Part shown: in pieces, positions 60,178 to 64,000 of the stretch
Layout of the letters: the number at the start of each line of letters is the position of its first letter
Position numbering within the stretch: the stretch's first letter is position 1
Origin: Apostichopus japonicus
Taxonomy: Eukaryota > Echinodermata > Holothuroidea > Aspidochirotida > Stichopodidae
NCBI RefSeq assembly: GCF_037975245.1
Contig: NC_092565.1
Span: 15,095,499 to 15,159,498, forward strand
DNA: 64,000 nt
Direction: 5' to 3'
Made by a program: the position numbers and the translations under genes
The notes under the pieces: generated by a model
What the model was told of the DNA's origin: nothing
The model's database searches: none
Seen by the model: the letters and a program-made list of their open reading frames with translations, nothing else

Positions 60178-61745
60178 CATGAAATAACATAAACCAACAT
60201 AAGACATACAAGAGTAGTCAATCCAGTGCAATCTTCGTTATGAAAACTAACAGTGGCACCAAATATACGTTTGCGAGATCGGTGCTTCCAGTATTGAGAA
60301 ATAAGCATGCGATTGTAAGCTGGTCATGAAGAGTGTTATGACTGAGTCTCTCTCACAACGCTGCCCCTCCCACCCTCCCCCCCCCCCCCACCAAACACAC
60401 TTACAGACTGACTCGGACAAGCAGACGACCTTAGTAAATACCGTACCCAGCTATTCACAGCGAGTCCAAATGATCATGATTCTGGCTATGCTGAACTTAG
60501 GTCTGTTTGTATCTGTAATATACCTATACAGAGCAGCGGCCCCCAAACTGTCGCTAATATACGTACATAGAAGGGGAATCAGTATACTATGGCTTGAACC
60601 TACCTACCTACCCAGTTGAACTGAAAACCTTGATGTCAGAAACACACACAGTGTCAATTCTAACAGGGTATATGTATAGTGTATGGGGTTGGGTGGGGCT
60701 ATGGGTGGGTGTGGGGCGAACCCGAAATGATTTTGGCTATGCTGAAATGTCATTCATGGATTGCCCTTCGCAACTTAACCACTACAACTTTCACAACCTG
60801 GAACAATATAGCATTAGTGCAGTAACAATGCAATCAAGACAGTGGTTTTCTAGTGCGCATGCATGCACTGCGAAGACGAATTATCCGTCACTGCGAAATT
60901 CTTGATATGAAAGTGTTTCTAATATTAAAGTGCCAAATATAAAAATAATGGAAAAGAGTAATGATATTGAGTTACTTGTAAAATCGTGTATTTAGTTTCA
61001 GGAAATGAATATATAGTTTACGACAGCATACATATTAATTATAATATCGTAATAATAAGATAAATAGAACATTATTTTGATAAATCTTGGTCATTGTTGT
61101 ATCATTAAATGTCTGTCATAATAATGCTGCTGAAGAAAACAACATGACAAAATGTATCTCTTACAGAATGAAAACAAACTAACAAACAAGAAATTCAAGA
61201 ATGATACGTACAACTATAGTCGACTAGCAAGATACACTAAGACCAGGTCACATATTCTTGATATTAAAAACAATTCACAATTTGATATAAAGCTTAAAGA
61301 AACAACCAAAGATTGGACTGCAGTGATGGTTCAAACTGTAAATCGGAAAACAGTCGTACATATATTAAGCATTTATACATAAAACATAATATTGTGAGTA
61401 CACTTCAGTTTACAATCCAAAGTCCAATTAAATCGAAGATTAAGTTCAGCCATGATCTTAAGGGTATAGGTGCTACGCGAATATTAATGGTTTATGAAAT
61501 AATGAATTAAATCGTATAGTTGAGTAAAGTAAATATAGTTTAAACATAATTACCAAATAAATAACAGAACAATCCGAACGAAATTTTCTGTTAAAACAGT
61601 TAAAATAGAAAAGTTTTGCAAAAGCAGCTGTAGTGTCCATAATTAGTAACTGTATATATTGCATGAATCACATGAAGGAGCCACTGGTTGACAGCAGATA
61701 TCAGACTTCTTTCAATCGTTAATTGACGCCTGTTTTTTTCTTCAG

Positions 61746-62447
61746 TTAGTTTTCTCGAACTTTACCAGATTCTTCTTCCATCGCTTCTTCGTCAGATTTC
61801 GCTCCCTCTACCTTATCCTCTCCCCCCTCTAGTTCTTCGTTGGTCTTTATGGCTGAACTTGTCTGTCCTTGTTCGATCGGGATATTCCTCTCAGCTGGTT
61901 TGAGTTCCTCCTTCACCAGTCTTGGGGCCTCAACGTTAAGCACGCCCTCAAATGATAATGATGACGTCAGTTGTTCCAAGTTAACGTCATCTGGAAGACG
62001 ATAAGACCGGGTAAATTGCCGAGACGTGAAATCACCATCTTCTCCCTTTTCTTCGTGTTTTCCTTCGATTTTCAGAGTTTTGTCAACGATTTTGACTGAT
62101 ATTTCGTCAGGTTTAAATGCCTCGCCAAGATCTACTGAGACTTTGAATTTATCTGGTGTTTGTTCGTCGAGTGAAGAGTCAACCGATTTCGCTTTGCCTT
62201 CTGATGAAGTCTCCTTCTTGTTAACTCGCTCTCTTAATTTGAGAAGCAAGGATGGAAAAGTAATGTCTTTATCATCAAACTCGTCATCGGCAAGCGATTG
62301 CAGCAACTGTGAGATAGTTCCAAGAGAAGATGGATTTTCGGATTGACGACGGTATTGATATCGCGGTCTTACAGAACCGTGAAAACCGCAGCAAGGATAT
62401 GTCGTACGCTGAAGGCCAAATGATGGAATAACAAATACCGATGCCAT
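61746..62447 (-). CDS. small heat shock protein (alpha-crystallin family), 233 aa
   Basis: Single exon, opposite orientation to its neighbours, ending in TAA. The ATG at 62447-62445 is chosen because MASVFVIPSFG aligns with MASLLVLPSFD of the first paralogue; an in-frame upstream ATG at 62510 would add 21 residues without family similarity. The alpha-crystallin domain (FKVSVDLGEAFKPDEISVKI, LKIEGKHEEKGEDGDFTSRQ, FTRSYRLPDDVNL, GVLNVEAPRL) is followed by RNIPIEQG (IxI/V-type motif) and a very acidic 40-residue tail (EELEGGEDKVEGAKSDEEAM). Role: stress-induced holdase. Distance to sHSP 3 start is 1.2 kb, divergent. Confidence 0.97.
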   Translation of the reverse strand: MASVFVIPSFGLQRTTYPCCGFHGSVRPRYQYRRQSENPSSLGTISQLLQSLADDEFDDKDITFPSLLLKLRERVNKKETSSEGKAKSVDSSLDEQTPDKFKVSVDLGEAFKPDEISVKIVDKTLKIEGKHEEKGEDGDFTSRQFTRSYRLPDDVNLEQLTSSLSFEGVLNVEAPRLVKEELKPAERNIPIEQGQTSSAIKTNEELEGGEDKVEGAKSDEEAMEEESGKVREN

Positions 62448-62642
62448 TTTCCAAGTAGTATTTGCTTCTTGACTGTCTTCAAAGATGGAGTTGTTTAGTT
62501 GAGTAGTCAATGAAATATCGTATAAGCAGATTGAGTAAATTGTCTGGCTGTGAACGTCCTATTAGAACCACAAATATCAGTTTTCTTGTACTAGCTGCCC
62601 TCTGAAGCTGTGATTGAATGACTGGTTAGCAGATTCCGCTGG

Positions 62643-62752
62643 ATATTTAAGCAATCTAATATCCACGACGGAATCTTCCAGTAACTACTCGTAAGTCACA
62701 ACAGAGACACATGTAGTAATAATCATGACCTTGCAATTTGTATGTTCGAGAA
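62643..62752 (-). promoter_or_regulatory. promoter of sHSP 2: TATA-like box and two HSEs
   Basis: On the minus strand, TTAAATAT (62650-62643) is a TATA-like box. GAA-TTC at 62671-62678, plus a partial third unit, lies about 20 bp upstream. TTC-GAA at 62745-62752 lies about 95 bp upstream. The arrangement mirrors sHSP 1. Confidence 0.65.
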
Positions 62753-62961
62753 AATAGGCGCCTTCTGACATCAGCCGCGCCTACTGACATGAATATTCAT
62801 ATATCCTTCCAGCTTTTCAATTCCAAGTGACATAACTGAAGCGCTGAGTAATTTACGCAACAAAGCCTCACTAGTTAACTTTACAACATGTCAATTTACA
62901 AAATGAATACTACAAATTTCTTTGGCAGTTGAAAGAAGAGCCTTTTGAGTCCTACGTAACA

Positions 62962-63020
62962 GTTGCACCAGTCCTTTCTACACAGATCGAGAAGAATTGT
63001 GTAGAAAGGACTGGTGCAAC
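62962..63020. repeat. 59-nt hairpin with perfect 23-bp stem
   Basis: Arms 62962-62984 and 62998-63020 are exact reverse complements over 23 bp with a 13-nt loop. It lies between the two divergent sHSP promoters, inside a short unrecognised open frame (62929-63138). A perfect stem of this length is unusual for unique sequence. Confidence 0.95.
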
Positions 63021-63282
63021 CTTTCCTACAGTGTTTACAAATACGTATCAATTCATTGCTCCGCCTACAAATCGTTCAGGATCCGATATAGCAAAGTTAG
63101 TTCGGGGTTTTTTTTCTCCGGTTAAAAAGTTGAAATGAAGTTCATTAGCGTCAAATTATATGAAGAAGTTTGTATGATGAAGATATGTCATATATTCAGG
63201 CACTGGCTGCAAAGAGAGAAAAGGTATTTTATTCTAAATGCAGGACGTAAAACGTACGATTCATTTTGAAAATAATCATAGA

Positions 63283-63454
63283 CAAAGTAGGCGGGGCCTA
63301 TTCGAAAGTCCCATTTTCAATTAAGTAGGCGGGGCATCATACGAAGTTTCTCGTTTCTTCGCGTAGTTACCATTGCTCAGTCATTCGAATACTCCACTTC
63401 AGCAGACTGCAGTATCTAGAATTTGCTAGATAATCGGGACATTCTGTATAAATA
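63283..63454 (+). promoter_or_regulatory. promoter of sHSP 3: GC boxes, five-unit HSE, TATA box
   Basis: Two GTAGGCGGGGC boxes (63287-63297 and 63325-63335), then GAA-TTC-Gtt-TTC-Gta in 5-bp register (63343-63365), and TATAAATA at 63447-63454. The start codon follows about 200 bp later. The central unit of the HSE is imperfect at the same position as at 57802-57824. Confidence 0.8.
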
Positions 63455-63656
63455 CTGGAATAATTCCCCCGGCCTTACATTCTCGATCAGCTTTCAAAGA
63501 AGCAACAACTAGCAATTCGTCACAGAACTGCGATAAAGCAAAACTAACGGTGTACTTTCTGACAAGACCTAACATCGTAGTAAACTGAATATTGACATTT
63601 TTCTCCATCGTTTGAAACACTTTGATCGTCGCCAGAAAATAGTCAGCCGTTTTGAA

Positions 63657-64000
63657 ATGGAACCTGTTTACTTTATTCCAACGTATGGCTTCCACCGGGC
63701 ACGACGTCAACCGCAAAGTGAATGCCGCCGTTTGAATCTTTCTTCACGGTTATTGCAACTGCTTGATGACAGCGATCTCTATTATTGTGACTCTTCTCAG
63801 CCTTCATTATACTTTCATACAAGGAAGCCCGGTACCAAGGAGTCACCAGGGGACAGTGATTCAAAACCACCAAAACAAGAAGAGAAGCCTGACAGGTTCG
63901 TTGTTTCAACCAAGCTTGGCGATGCATTCTCTCCCGAGGAGTTATCAGTCAAGGTTGTCGGGAAATCTCTAAGAATCGAAGGAAAACACGAGGAGAAAGG
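63657..64000 (+). CDS. small heat shock protein, third paralogue, cut by the window end
   Basis: Open from ATG at 63657 to the window edge, 114 codons without a stop. It starts MEPVYFIPTYGFHRARRQ, continues through a Pro/Ser-rich arm (ESPGDSDSKPPKQEEKPD), and enters the alpha-crystallin domain (RFVVSTKLGDAFSPEELSVK, GKSLRIEGKHEEK). The last part is nearly identical to the other two paralogues, so the remainder (the SRQFTR region and IxI/V motif) should lie just outside the window. It is not in the list of longer ORFs only because no stop is in the window. Confidence 0.95.
   Translation, partial: MEPVYFIPTYGFHRARRQPQSECRRLNLSSRLLQLLDDSDLYYCDSSQPSLYFHTRKPGTKESPGDSDSKPPKQEEKPDRFVVSTKLGDAFSPEELSVKVVGKSLRIEGKHEEK

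Larger units (their letters stand above)
58798..61745. other. region between convergent sHSP genes
   Basis: Contains the 3' UTRs of sHSP 1 and sHSP 2. It also has a tRNA-like sequence (60028-60099), a (TA)n run (60125-60173), C-runs near 59840 and 60380, and a G-rich phrase near 60685-60716. No further gene could be supported. Confidence 0.6.
62448..63656. other. divergent intergenic region between sHSP 2 and 3
   Basis: Holds both promoters and the 23-bp hairpin. An open frame at 62929-63138 (69 codons) contains no recognisable domain and overlaps the hairpin, so I do not call it a gene. Confidence 0.6.

Noticed and set aside
62448-62510. Upstream in-frame ATG for sHSP 2
   Set aside because: The extra 21 residues do not match the family; MASVFVIPSFG at 62447 aligns with the start of sHSP 1.
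62929-63138. 69-codon frame between divergent sHSP genes
   Set aside because: It is overlapped by the perfect 23-bp hairpin and has no recognisable domain.

Overview
The window is animal nuclear DNA. Genes are split into short exons by long AT-rich introns, and there are many minisatellites, C-homopolymer runs, tRNA-derived SINEs and MITE-type DNA transposons. Encoded proteins match animal families: an ARID5B-type chromatin protein, a CCDC172-type coiled-coil protein and alpha-crystallin small heat shock proteins (sHSPs). Together with the repeat style (frequent CCTAGGCC words, G/C-run-rich MITEs, a tRNA-SINE with a conserved core) this suggests an invertebrate deuterostome, most likely an echinoderm. 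The species is not determined, and the echinoderm call is inference.

Layout. 1-460 is a 12-bp minisatellite that reverses orientation at its centre. 2627-9754 (+) is a ten-exon CCDC172-like gene whose eighth intron carries a composite transposon with a second transposon nested inside. 9755-16275 holds the 3' ends of two convergent genes. 16276-46923 (-) is a ten-exon ARID5B orthologue: a conserved N-terminal domain, an AT-hook, the ARID DNA-binding domain, and a 500-residue C-terminal exon with a CtBP-type PxDLS motif. Its second intron is about 19.5 kb. 46924-57300 has no gene I can support; it holds a hAT-like MITE, two SINE copies, a large hairpin and one kinase-like orphan fragment.

57350-64000 is a heat-shock locus. 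It has three single-exon sHSP genes: 58120-58797 (+), 61746-62447 (-), and 63657 to beyond the window end (+). Each has heat shock elements (HSEs, alternating GAA/TTC pentamers) next to a TATA-like box. A further four-pentamer perfect HSE lies about 680 bp upstream of the first gene, and a 23-bp perfect hairpin sits between the two divergent genes.

All exon boundaries for the two split genes were read by eye. Reading-frame phase is consistent at every junction and splice sites are GT/AG, which is strong internal support. Conservation statements about ARID5B and CCDC172 rest on remembered family sequences, not on a search. I did not find a discrete, clearly new multi-gene system. The most unusual points are the HSE architecture and hairpin of the sHSP locus, the PP1-docking-like C-terminus on the CCDC172 homologue, and the nested MITE family.
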